From: Diphasiastrum complanatum
Lineage: Eukaryota; Streptophyta; Lycopodiopsida; Lycopodiales; Lycopodiaceae
Direction: 5' to 3'
Assembly (NCBI GenBank): GCA_029204225.1
Contig: CM055107.1
Coordinates: 18,836,218-18,900,217 of the forward strand
DNA: 64,000 nucleotides
In this document: positions 33,340-43,667 of the stretch, one piece after another
Layout of the letters: each line of letters starts with the position of its first letter
Numbering within the stretch: position 1 is the stretch's first letter
Notes under the pieces: generated by a model
The model's database searches: none
Seen by the model: only the letters and a program-made list of their open reading frames with translations
What the model was told of the DNA's origin: nothing
Position numbers and translations under genes: made by a program

Positions 33340-33640
33340 TAAATTGGCACAGGCGATAGTGTCGCAAAAAGACGATAGTGTCAACTTTTTGCGAAAAACC
33401 TAACAGTGTTCTAAAATTTCATTTCCTTCATATTACGGTTGCCCCACACTTTGCCAGAGTCATTTCTTTAACATTTGAGGCACTTTGAAGAAATGCAAAA
33501 AAGGCGACACTGCATTTTTACATGGGATTTCTGACAGGCAACAGTGTTGCTAAATTGCGAAAAACGCGACACTATAATTTTACTCGTAATTTTTGACAGA
33601 CGACACTGTCAAGATTGTAGAGAGAGAATGTGACATTGTT
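33340..33640. repeat. CACTA subterminal repeats
   Basis: Units of the type gcgacactRt / atagtgtcgc recur in both orientations, separated by 'cctgtcaraaattac'-like spacers. The same array ends copy E (61.77-62.11 kb). Clustered subterminal repeats that bind transposase are normal for CACTA elements. The exact CACTA terminus is not certain. Confidence 0.65.
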
Positions 33641-33792
33641 GTCAAACTCCGTGTATTTTTGTAAACTGTGTAAAAACACTTGTAAATCTGCAGATTGTAA
33701 AAGAACACGGAAAAATCCACAGAACTGGATAAACAATGGATGAGGATTAAAACCGATTAGTCAATTAGTAAGAAGGAGAATAATTCAACAAT

Positions 33793-33978
33793 ATGAAAAG
33801 CTATAAAGAGGGTTATAGAGATGGTTATAGGAAGGGTTATAGAGAGAGTTATAAAAAGGATTATAGGGAGGAGGTTCAAGTAGGCCAAGATGCATTCCAG
33901 AATATTCTCCTCACCGAGGGCAATACCATGACTGATGAAAAAACGGCCACTCTATTTAGACCACGATATAAAACATAA
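33793..33978 (+). CDS. Small ORF with 4-residue repeats in CACTA copy C, 61 aa
   Basis: This is the second intact copy of the ORF seen at 144-323. The repeat part reads SYKEGYRDGYRKGYRESYKK. The tail VGQDAFQNILLTEGNTMTDEK matches copy A at most positions. The 3-bp insertion relative to copy A keeps the frame. The last ten residues differ. The frame is antisense to the transposase and points from the subterminal repeats inward. Confidence 0.4.
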   Translation: MKSYKEGYRDGYRKGYRESYKKDYREEVQVGQDAFQNILLTEGNTMTDEKTATLFRPRYKT

Positions 33979-34230
33979 TGTAAATGGATTACACTTTTGA
34001 AAATTGTTGTCCATCAACACACTCAATTTGAATTGCTATCAACAATCGTTTCCATATCCATAAGTGAGTAAAGAAATTTATGTATCACAAAAATATCACG
34101 ACTACAATTTGTGTACTCACAAGTGTCGACTTTTTGTTTGATGTCAACTAGTTAAATAATCAAGTGCAATTGCATCTGTGAGAAATCTGAGTAATATTAC
34201 ACTGAGTTGAAATACATTGTACTATCTTAT

Positions 34231-35035
34231 TTATTCATTTGGTGGTCCCTCATTATCATTTGTTGCATCATCATGCGACAAATTTGCCAAACCAAATGAA
34301 TCTATCTCTAATTCTACCCAAATATCTCCTATAACATTGTTATTAATAAGTTGATCTTCACAAGCTAATGGCGACGGTGACAACGAGGGAGATCGAGAAG
34401 GTGTGTCGTGTGTCGTCGATCCATCCAATGACGATACATCACTACCTTGTGAATCTTGCACATGATCCTCCAAAAAGTGTCATTGAGTCCATTATCATGT
34501 TCTTTTTCAGGTGCATCAGTTGGCAGCGCCATGTCCTCCATGACATCTCTATTTTTAAAAATTCTTTTACTTTGAGAAGTGACTTGAATCACGTACCACC
34601 ATCTGGGATCTGAACGATCGGGATGAAAGACCTCATGTAATTGGACGACTTTACCATGCCATAAACATTGACTCAAAATTAGTATCTATATATATGTTAC
34701 AGTTGCTTGGGTATACACACAATATACATTTTTTGCAATATACTAAAAATTAATTGATTGACAACAAAGGAGCATAGACATCTTGAAGACATAAAAGAAA
34801 TGTACCTACTAACATTGTTGAGGAAAAACAAATGTATCGCTTTGATCCATCTAAAGCTTGGTAGAGTCAATGGCAAAATAACCATTCTCATCTTTCTTGA
34901 CAATTACATTGGGACCATCGCAAATAACTTTGAGCCATTTGACATCAAATATGAAAAAGTTGAATCCCCTAAATCTAACTTCGAGGATGTCATTAATTGC
35001 CCCACAATAATCAAGTTGAGAAGAGAGTAAATTGT
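34231..35035 (-). pseudogene. CACTA transposase C-terminal region, copy C
   Basis: DUF4216 exon (35033 to about 34815): NLLSSQLDYCGAINDILEV, FFIFDVKWLKVI and KKDENGYFAIDSTKL. After an intron, the second exon starts at 34676 (SQCLWHGKVVQLHEVFHPDR, then PRWWYVIQV), which is the usual WY/W..V end of this domain. A frameshift near 34480 moves the reading to the 80-codon frame 34473-34231, with the conserved tail LACEDQLINNNVIGDIWVEL. It is well preserved but broken. Confidence 0.8.
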
Positions 35036-35040
35036 TGTCA

Positions 35041-36115
35041 TGTTCACGGATTCCTTGAATCTGTGAATACGGTTTTCTACTTCTTTTTATACTCTTGTAG
35101 TTACGGTTCTTTATGATATTTCTTTTTGTTAGAACAGTTACAAGCACAAGCGTTACTCAGTTTTCAGCATGTATTTCCCAGCCTGTCAATGGGAGACATG
35201 GTTTCAATACTCAGCTACATGCATAACCAGCCATGTAACCATCTACAGCTCAAGAGGATCAGCGTTTTGGAACATGGAGCAATCTTATTATCTACTGAAT
35301 CAGAAACAATCAAGACAAGATTCAAGAAACAAGAAACAAGATTCCTAGCAGCATTTTAATAGTCTAAGAATCAAGAAACACTCATTTCTTGATGCTTGGA
35401 TTGCTCAAGAACAATAAAGAACTGGGCTGTAAGGGAGTATGCAAGAATTATACCACAAACCAGCCTATCTAGTTTACTTGAATGCTGATTACTACCTCAT
35501 TCCACAAACAAGAACTGAATCCTAATTCACAACTAAGCAAGAAACAAGAAACAAGAATCTAGTTAATCCACAATGCAAAGGAATCAAGCATGCTCATAGA
35601 AATCTCACTCAAGAATATTGCCATGAACAAGGAGCTTAGCTATCATCAAGAACTCGTGGAGGATCCTCATTATTAGCTCAAGAGAACTTGACAATACATT
35701 CAAGAAGCTCCTTCACAAGAGAGGGGAGGGGGTCTTAAATAAGCAAGAAAGTTGCCCATGTGGAGCCCATGTGGCAATTCCACCAAATTTGAAATTACAT
35801 GTGGAATTTGCCCTTCTACTAAATATCACCATCAAAAGGTGGCTCACTCTAACTTAATATAAGGGGGGTTTACCTTTATTTACAATGCCTAAGAAATATT
35901 ACTAGCTCCTACATGGTCATTCTTTCTTCGGGATACACCATGTAGGCTCACATAGATAACTCACTGTCTTCCTAGCTAGTACTTCTTCGGCTCTCATGCT
36001 CGGCTCTCAACTTCTTCTGCTCTCTTCCTTCTGAGACTTCCTCGGTCATGGGTGAGAGATAACTTGTGTCTTCAGCTTGGCTCGGCACTTGGAGATTCTC
36101 TAGAATTTGTTAACA
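35041..36115. mobile_element. Solo LTR 1 (1075 bp) with target site duplication
   Basis: The insert begins TGTTCACGGA and ends TTTGTTAACA, so it has TG...CA ends with TGTT/AACA inverted termini. It is flanked by TGTCA at 35036-35040 and 36116-36120. CACTA copies D (56.23 kb) and F (63.01 kb) are continuous at this point with a single TGTCA. No internal retroelement sequence remains, which fits unequal recombination between two LTRs. The LTR family is not otherwise seen in the window. Confidence 0.85.
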
Positions 36116-36510
36116 TGTCACTTGCGCTTGCTCAACTCTCTTGGATAAAATATACCATGACTCCACAATCATCTGTGTTTATTTTTGTTAATGCGCTTCA
36201 TACAAAAGTGTCGTTCGTGCGTCCACAATGCATTGTATTTTTTGTACTAAACGAGTAAGAACAAATTTTTTTAGGGATATAACAAACATGTAGAAAATTA
36301 CACGTACAAATTAAATAGCTTAACATGTGAATGGTGTACATAGCTTACATGAAAATCACATCCCCTTGCAAATTTTCACTCTGTCTGTTACTTCCACATT
36401 GTTTGTCGAGGCTTCTATAAGGGCATCGCGTAGATCTGGGTGTTTTTGGTTTGGCAGAATTCAAAAGTAGATTGGTCTCCGATGTCATAGATGTCTTGTG
36501 AAAGATTCAT

Positions 36511-36935
36511 GTTGTGAGACACTATCTTCATCCCTCTCATCTAAAAAGACGAGGGTGTGGAGAGGGGGGTGTATCAGAAATGGAAGGAGTAGGTTCAACG
36601 CAAAAGGAGTCATTTTCTTTCTCAAGGCAATAATTTTTTTTTTTGATATTTTGGTTAAAAAATCTCTCTTCATCCTCATTTTGGCACTTTATCCTTTGGC
36701 CAGGTAGCACGATAAATTTCAATAATAAAACTATGCAACATCAAAGCTCTTTTCATATAACAAATCAAGGTTTGAATGAATCAATTACGAGGAGGAAGCG
36801 GCTTCCCATAACCAAGATCAACAACATCCTAAAATCAAGCTGAGTACTAAAACCATAAAAAAAAGCTTTTGTTAGCTTATGAATCCACGTAAGGTAAAGG
36901 TTTGATACTATCCCGACCAAAGGATAGTCGGATTT
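36511..36935. other. Gene-free stretch
   Basis: No supported feature is present. Short frames here are fragmentary and not shared with the related copy D. Confidence 0.35.
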
Positions 36936-38560
36936 ACATCACAATTTATTTTGTTATAAAACAATACATCTGTAGCCAATATATATTGTTTTCAAAATTA
37001 TTACATTTTTATACGATGTTGCATTTCTTAAGTTTCAATTCAAACACATCTTGCAATCACTTAAAATTGGAAAAAATTATCTATAAATTTGTGTACTAAT
37101 TAAGAGAACAATTAGAAAATGTAGAGATGTTGATTTTTTATATATTATAGTTAGTAAAACACTTGCATATTAATGAGAACTTGCAGGTTAATAAGATATT
37201 TTGATGAGAATTTTTTATTTGGACCTAGAATGGATTTAGAATCAAATTGAATGTGGTGTTTAAATTGGGGTCCACACCCAAACATTCAAATGTTTTTGAA
37301 TCATGTATAACTAACCAAATCATAAGTGTTACTTTTGAGTAGGCTGTTTAAATCTATAGTATAACACCATTTATTGATACTCTAGTTGATGTGTATTACT
37401 TATCAGTACCAACCTTTATAAGTCATATTTGGATTCATGTAGAGGGTTTGTGCCTAACATACGAGGAAATTTTTGGTTTCCATCTTTTCCCAGTTGGAAA
37501 AAATGGATTTCTCTATGAGAAAGTCAGATGGAATTTTGGATAGTCCTTGGTATTCAAAAGTCCAAATTTCATGAACTGAAGTTTAGTAAATCTTAAGGTA
37601 TTATGGATTACAACTTAAGAGTCATAGAATCTACACACATTCTAGATTGGACCTTAAGGTTGAAATCACACTTTGTGACATGTCTAGAGTTACTCTAAGA
37701 AAAATTTGAGAATTTCAATTCTTTATAGGCATCATGAGTGAGTTAATAAGTTTGAAACTTTCCTAGTGAAAAGGACTTTTTCAAAACCAGTCATGTGTCT
37801 TCTAAAACTAGTCATTTTAACGTTCTCTCATTGACAAGTATGGTAGTAAGGTTCTGATGAATGTTGACTAATGAATCATAATTCATAGTCTAAAATATAC
37901 TTGATCAATAGGAAAGGGCAACATGCATGGTTTGTTACATGCATAGGTCTTTTGATGGCTATCTCATTTAAGAGGTAGATAATAAGCATTTGTATATATG
38001 CCTATGTATAGATATGTACCTAGATCGCCCATTACAGTCGAAATTCGGTCGATCAAGTTTCAAAAAGTAGTGGATTTCTTGCATTATATGCCAGAAATGC
38101 AACAGATAGCACATGAGAATGTCCAATGTGCCCAAGATATGGACAAACATTATGCTAATATGAAAAGATGACCTCAAGACATTCAAGTGGGATATTGAGT
38201 GTATCGAAGGATTCTAACATAATGTGTACCTGCAAGCATTACGAACTGTCTGCTAGGTATAGAGAACCATACAAAATGATGAAAATGATAGATACTTGGC
38301 TTACTAATGTTCCAAAAAAGAAGTTTGGCACCCATACTTTTCTAATACTAGTTGCACAACAACAAACTCAACAATGGAAGACTTGTATGCTCTAAAAAGG
38401 AGGGAACCTGTACATGACATCGAAAAATTGTTTCCTTAGGAACGACGTCATGCGCTACATTGCTCCTTCACGACATCATGCACTCCATCGCTCCTTCATG
38501 AGCTCGTGCATTAGAATGATGAACGAGGAAGAAGAAAAGGAACCTCCACACCCAACACGA
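36936..38560 (+). repeat. Repeat R1 (shared with 51.68-52.9 kb and 59.93-60.62 kb)
   Basis: The left part (36936-37135) matches 59925-60130. The middle (37440-37740) matches both 51680-51970 and 60330-60620. The right part matches 52100-52900. R2 and R3 each preserve only part of the unit. Confidence 0.8.
37990..38400 (+). pseudogene. Ty3/gypsy integrase C-terminal (GPY/F) remnant
   Basis: The plus-strand frame reads FQKVVDFLHYMPEMQQIAHE, MDKHYANMKR and QVGY, then, after a frame change, the equivalents of YLRIPKDSNLMCTCKHYKLS and RYRGPYKMMKMI. These are the post-core helix, the 'Y..RR....GD.V' block and the GPY/F module of gypsy/chromovirus integrases. Stops occur in every frame. R2 (52.33-52.70 kb) preserves the same region better. 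Confidence 0.65.
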
Positions 38561-38616
38561 CGAATGAGAAAGAAGAGAAGGCTAGAAAATTCGAGAGCCT
38601 CAAATTTTTTTGTGGA

Positions 38617-38738
38617 GCTTTATGTCGGGGAAGGTCCCTGCCCAAGGGCCTTCCCAAATTTAAGGCCATTGGGCCCTAGGGTGTGACTCTGAGGGCCCAA
38701 TGGCCTAAAATTTGGGAAGGCCTTCCCCTATACATAAC
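38617..38738. repeat. Hairpin-forming inverted repeat, MITE-like
   Basis: Arms at 38644-38676 and 38693-38725 are complementary over 33 bp with one mismatch around a 16-base loop. Shorter outer arms (tatgtcggggaagg on the left, ccttcccctatacata on the right) extend the pairing. The structure lies within an insert of about 700 bp that R2 lacks. I found no convincing target duplication. Confidence 0.65.
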
Positions 38739-38922
38739 GTAGGGCTACCTCGCATTTATTGCAAGCGCCAACAATTTCATCCTTCGCTTTAATTTCAAAT
38801 AAACTTTTAGCGCCAAATTAACCTAAAAGAAAACACATATATTAAGCTGAAGACCTCACAACACACAGTTCACATATAATTTAGATTTTGCATGCAACGA
38901 TCGATCTACTTTGGGGGATTGA

Positions 38923-39123
38923 ATGGCAACATTAGCGACTCCAGTTGGCGGCGATAAGATGTCTGCGGCACAGCAGCATCACACTACTAGTCTTCTTCAT
39001 ATGTATTTATTGAGTCTATGTATTTGGTATATTCAATCGCGCATGTTCCATTGTGTTCCAATTTACATATTGTTGATTACAATACGTGACATTGTTTATT
39101 GCTATATTTACCTTTATTTTTGA
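38923..39123 (+). CDS. Possible captured 5' exon, unidentified
   Basis: The ATG starts MATLATPVGGDKMSAAQQHH, a composition typical of genuine plant N termini, followed by hydrophobic AT-rich sequence that is probably intron or non-coding. It sits in the insert specific to R1. Only the first 20 or so codons look coding. Confidence 0.2.
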   Translation: MATLATPVGGDKMSAAQQHHTTSLLHMYLLSLCIWYIQSRMFHCVPIYILLITIRDIVYCYIYLYF

Positions 39124-39168
39124 TGAGTTATCGATTCGGTGTCTTATTTGCTGGAGCCTCACATCGAG

Positions 39169-39171
<3 letters not shown>

Positions 39172-39234
<63 letters not shown>
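39172..39234. repeat. (GA)n microsatellite
   Basis: About 31 uninterrupted GA dinucleotides. The Arg/Glu frame through it is an artefact of the repeat. Confidence 0.95.
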
Positions 39235-39242
<8 letters not shown>

Positions 39243-39522
39243 ATAAGCTCTATGCCGATTCTTGAATGTTTGATAAATGTTAGTCATAAGTGCAGTTGAC
39301 ATCTTCTTCTAAGGAACTTACCCTTCCGGGAATCACTTTGCCCAACACAGTCGTTTAGCTTTAATGTTGAGCAATGCTCAGTACATAGAGTTGGCATGTG
39401 GTGAGATTTGGGTTTATACCCGTAGATTTGCGTAAGGGCTCTTGTAGACTAGAAATTGTTGTACAATCCTTTTCAGTCCAGCCACAAAACTGAGTGTAAT
39501 GTGATAACATACCACCCTGCTC

Positions 39523-39952
39523 ATGCGCATGGCTCTCAAAAGTTGTTGTGCAAGTGATTTCAATCAATACACATTGGGTGCTCTAGCAACTGTACCTTCA
39601 CCTAAAATCTTTCTCGCCATTGTAGATACAAGAAGTGACTTAACGTGGGTACAATGTTATCATTACACTAGGTTCTACAAGCAATCCGGGACTATCTCCG
39701 ATCCTAAAGATTCTTCGTCCTACAAAGAACTCTCATATAGCAGCTCTCAATGCTTGGACTCGCAATCAAGAGAATGTGATGGAGGCAACTGCAAATATCT
39801 TTATGCATACGAGGCCGACACTATTTTGAAAGGGGATTAACGACTTCGCCTTTGGATGTGGCCATAAAAATCACATGGCAAATGATCAATATGTCACTGT
39901 AGATGCAGCGGGCATTCCAACTTCTGATAAGTATCGATTGATTGAATTTTGA
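39523..39952 (+). pseudogene. Nepenthesin-type (A1) aspartic protease pseudogene fragment
   Basis: The frame 39523-39840 reads PKIFLAIVDTRSDLTWVQC, YKQSGTISDPKDSSSYKELS, CLDSQSRECDGGNCKYLYAY. This is the first catalytic region and Cys-rich insert of plant nepenthesin/CDR1-like proteases, which are secreted or vacuolar. The active-site D-T-G is D-T-R. After a stop, the +1 frame continues FAFGCGHKN, the next conserved block, so about 30-40 residues have been lost. The second catalytic half is absent. Upstream sequence is shared with repeat R2 (52.9-53.17 and 54.09-54.16 kb), so the fragment travelled with that repeat or was duplicated with it. Confidence 0.8.
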
Positions 39953-40069
39953 AATGTTTTTCAGGATATAGAAATTTCATTCTTGCCAAGTGGAATAGAT
40001 TTAGTTGATCTGATCTGAGATAGTTTTGACTGAAAATCTAGATCCAATCTCATTGTTTGTGAATTTGTA
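39953..40069. other. Short junction before gypsy gag
   Basis: AT-rich sequence with no primer site or LTR end that I can identify. Confidence 0.3.
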
Positions 40070-41440
40070 ATGATGGCTGCTCCTAGAGGTGCTCCTCAGG
40101 AAGTCAATCCAATCATTGTTAGAAGAATACTTTGTTCGGATCTACCCAAATACAATGGATTAACAGATCCTGTTAGATTTCTTCAGATCTATGCTGAATC
40201 TTGTGAAGTCTATGGCGAAATTTTTTCCCAAGATAAACTTAAGCTTTTTCCTATGGCCTTAACAGGCGCAGCACAAGATTGGTACTATAATCAAGATGAA
40301 ACTGAGCGTACGGATTGAGATATTGTTAAACGAGCCCTTATCACACGGTTCAAACCTGGAAAGTTTATGGAAGACCCTTTTCTATTTTTAAGTAAAATTA
40401 AAACGGGAAAGCTGGAAATGATTCGAGATTACATTGAATAAGTAAAATGTCTCAGATCTGAGTGCAAACCTGAGCTGATTAATAGAAATGCCATGATTAT
40501 GTGGTTTTTGTCAAGTTTACCTAAAAGAATCAAATGTGAGCTGAAACAGCATAATGAGTACGCAATGTTGTAGAATGCTATGGATGATGCAATTCGGGAG
40601 GAGGATGAAGATTCAGACGATGAGCTGAATATCAGTATGTTGCCTTATACAGCAAGGCAGACCACTACGACATCCACCACTATTGCATCAACGAATGTCA
40701 ACGCTACTGCAAAAATGATACTCAATGAGTTCGAGAAACTTGGGAAGAACCAGCAGAAATAGATGAAAAATTTGCAATTGCAATTTGATGAGAAGATCAA
40801 AGCATTGGAAGATTTCCATGGACAAGCAAACAAGGAACCGGAGAAGTTTGCGAAGACTGTTTTTACCAGGGAAAATGTCTGGTGTTTTATTTGTATAGGA
40901 AATCACATAGTAAATGAGTGTTCTCAATTGAAAAAATGAATGGAATTCAGTATATGCCATCTGTGTAATTTGCTTGATCATGAGACTGCTTTTTGCAACT
41001 TTAATCCTCAGATAATTTAGCAACGGTATGCCCAAATGGGATATCGAGAGCCACATTATGGAGGAAATCCAGCAACTAGACCTCGACAATGTGCTCTTGG
41101 ATACCCCGAATGTTTATTTCATTGGGAGAGTTCCTGAAGCTGGTGCCAAAAGCAAAAGAAGTCTTAGCGCAAAAGTTAGCTCAAGCAAAGCCATAAGTCC
41201 ATCAGGAGCCACTTTTTTGTGCTGGATTTGAAGATTGTGCAAGTTGGATCACAACTTAATCCTGAACAATATCAAGCACTCTGCATGTTACTTATTAAGT
41301 ATCAAGATTGTTTTGCATGGACTTATCAAGATTTGAAAGGTATTCTGACGTCAATTATTGAACATACCATACTTTTAGTACCTGATGCAGTTCCAAAGGT
41401 TACAAAGTCTATCGCTGTAATCCTATTGTTGTGGATCTGA
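40070..41440 (+). pseudogene. Ty3/gypsy gag with fused RT N-terminal piece
   Basis: From the ATG at 40070 (MMAAPRGAPQEVNP), the frame shows the retrotransposon gag core (LPKYNGLTDPVRFLQIY, DKLKLFPMALTGAAQDWYYN), interrupted by stops at about 40316, 40440 and 40571. It continues with MDDAIREEDED, a coiled segment and Cys/His clusters (CFICIGNHIVNEC, CHLCNLLDHETAFC). From 41219 it joins the RT entry region (QYQALCMLLIKYQDCFAWTY, LKGILTSIIEHTI), so the protease and linker have been deleted. It is cut off at about 41440 by the copia element. It is related to the minus-strand element at 18.5-26 kb. Confidence 0.8.
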
Positions 41441-41474
41441 TATAGAAAGTTCTTGTTCAAAGTAAATTCTAAGT

Positions 41475-41486
41475 TGGTATCAGAGC
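41475..41486 (+). other. Copia primer-binding site
   Basis: TGGTATCAGAGC, complementary to the 3' end of plant initiator Met-tRNA, lies two bases after the LTR end 'aaattctaa'. Confidence 0.95.
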
Positions 41487-42809
41487 CATACAGGGAGTGT
41501 CCACAGTACAACATCGCCGTTGAAGAGGGCTTCAGGAGAACTGTCTTCTGAGAGTTCGAGGTTTATGGCGGGTTGAAGACGGAAGGAGAAGCACTGGTGC
41601 AGAGAGTTTAGCACACAAAAGCTTGGTGAGCCTGTGACCGTGTGAGGATTCAGAGACAAGGGTTGTCGACTGAATCAAAACCTCAGCAAACAGAATTTTG
41701 AAATTCTCAAAGAAGGCTACTTGGTGTTTGCAGTCAGTGTGCATTCAATCAGACACCGTTTGACAAACGGATTGAAGCATCAGAGTTCAAATAGTAGGGC
41801 GACCTCAGAGCAAGAGGATAGGCATGTCAGAACACTGTGAATTGGAAGCCAAGAATAGATTTGTGTGAAAAACCCTGGTTTGGGGTTTGGGAGCACAAAA
41901 TCAGAGATTTCTCTCCATTCTGAATTGTTTAGGAAGCTATGAGAATCTAGAGGAGGGCGCCCTAGTAGTGCAAATCAGAATAGAGAAGGCCGTGGATGGC
42001 CGTGGAAGCGGGAGGGTGCAGAACCAATTCTTTGTTGGCAGCCATAGCAACAAAACCATGGGAGAAAAGCTTGAAAGGAAGCTTGCAGGAGGAGAAGAGA
42101 GGAGGAGGTAGCGCGGACAGTTGCGCGTAACAAGCGTGACTGGTCCCATTGCGTCTGGAAGGACCCAGCGGCCTGTGGAAACTGATTCAGCGCGCAAAGT
42201 TGCATGACATCGTAGGATCTGCCTAAGGCTCAATCAATGGTATAGATCGTGTTTCCGAGAAGCAGTGTGGACCATTGGATTTAAGTGACCGTTGGATGAC
42301 AGCTTAAAGAGCCCATGAAAGGTTGAAGGTTCTTGAAGTGTATTTTGGCCTTCCACTTCAATAAAAATTTTCAGATTGAAAGTTGAGTTGGGTCCCTTCA
42401 CAAGTGAAAAATGAAGTTTTTTCAAGTTAAAAAAACAGTTCAAAAACAAGGAAAATTCCTATTTTTGGGTCCTTTGCCCGTTTTGACCCAAACGAAAGGC
42501 TATAACCTCCAAACGAAGGGCACCTGAACTGTACCTACAAGTATGGTATAGCAAAACAGAGTGATAGCAGCGGAAAAAGTGTTCGGAGTGCGTCAAAAGT
42601 GATTTTACCATTCCACTGGGCACGTAGTTGGGAGTTGACGACTGAGTGCATTTCGGAAGGCGACGCCGATTTGGCTTTCAAATTGGTGGAAAAGCGGCGA
42701 GTGGCCTGGTAAGGAAAAAAGTGCAGGTCATTATTTTCAACTTCTGACATCACAGTTGGCCTCAGCATATTGTTTCTAGCCTACGGCAGAAGTATCAAGC
42801 AGTTTTGCG
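41487..42809 (+). other. Copia untranslated leader
   Basis: About 1.3 kb lie between primer site and gag start, long for a copia leader. A 74-codon frame (41887-42111) has no recognisable features. A secondary insertion inside the leader cannot be excluded. Confidence 0.5.
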
Positions 42810-43667
42810 ATGACAAACATGGGAGAGTCCATTTTGAGTGAAAGTAGCAAATTGGACGAGATTTTCAACTATGCAGTGTGGAAATTCAAAATAAAAAATA
42901 TACTGATGGAGAAAGACGTGTGGGAAGTCCTCACAGATGATGAGAGAAGGCCGCCAAATGAAGCGGATATCAAAGTGTTCGACAAAAATATGAGAAAATC
43001 TTTGATCTTCATTAACTTGTCAATGAAGGATTACATCATTACCCACATTTGTGATGCTGTTACACCCAGACAGACATGGTATGTGCTAAAGGAGCAGTTT
43101 GAGACGTCAAATCCGTCAAGAATCATGTTTATGAAGTCAAAGCTGAATAGTGCCCGAATGGAACAAGGAGAGCACATTCAGACGTATATGACCAGAATAA
43201 AGACAATGAGGGATGAACTGCATTCTATTGGTGAGCGCATACGTGATGTGGAGCTGGTACACAACGCATTGTGTCGCATTGCAGAACCCTATCAGATGTT
43301 TGTGAGCGGAATAGCATCAAGAGAAAGATTGCCAACCTTTGATGAGCTCACAGGAATCTTGATGCGGGAAGAGCAACAGTGAGAAATGGTGAAAGCTAGA
43401 CGTCAAAATATTGACGATCAGGCACTTGCGACACGCCAAAAACAAGGCAAGGGCAAGGGCAAGAAGAAGTCTAAATAGCAATTTGCCAAGACTCAAGAGG
43501 ATGATAGATCTTCCAGTAAGACCAAGAAGAAAGACAAGTGCTTCCATTGTGGTAAAAAGGGCCATTGGAAGAGTGAATGTCGCAAATTCCTGGCGAAACA
43601 AGACAAGGGAAAACCAAAGCAAGCAGGTAACCTTGTCTATGAGGGTGAGATTGAAGACTCTAGCATG
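42810..43667 (+). pseudogene. Copia gag with zinc knuckle
   Basis: The first 190 codons are open and contain the gag start (FNYAVWKFKIKNILMEKDVW), the UBN2 core (TWYVLKEQFETSNPSRIMFM, EQGEHIQTYMTRIKTMRDEL) and GILMREEQQ before TGA at 43380-43382. The same frame continues through a Lys-rich segment and a TAG at 43476-43478 to an intact knuckle, CFHCGKKGHWKSEC (about 43537-43578), matching C-x2-C-x4-H-x4-C. Gag packages the RNA and forms the particle. Here only the first part could be translated. Confidence 0.9.

Larger units (their letters stand above)
33340..36510 (-). mobile_element. CACTA element copy C, internally deleted, split by a solo LTR
   Basis: From the 3' end inward on the minus strand: subterminal repeats (33340-33640), the small antisense ORF (33793-33978), transposase exons (34231-35035), the solo LTR (35041-36115), and part of the DUF4218-side sequence (36120-36510). 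Compared with copy D, about 800 bp around DUF4218 (56.49-57.3 kb) are missing. The 3' end corresponds to that of copy E near 62.1 kb. Confidence 0.75.

Noticed and set aside
39099-39299. Open frame with long Arg-Glu repeat
   Set aside because: It is the translation of the (GA)n microsatellite and has no independent coding signal.
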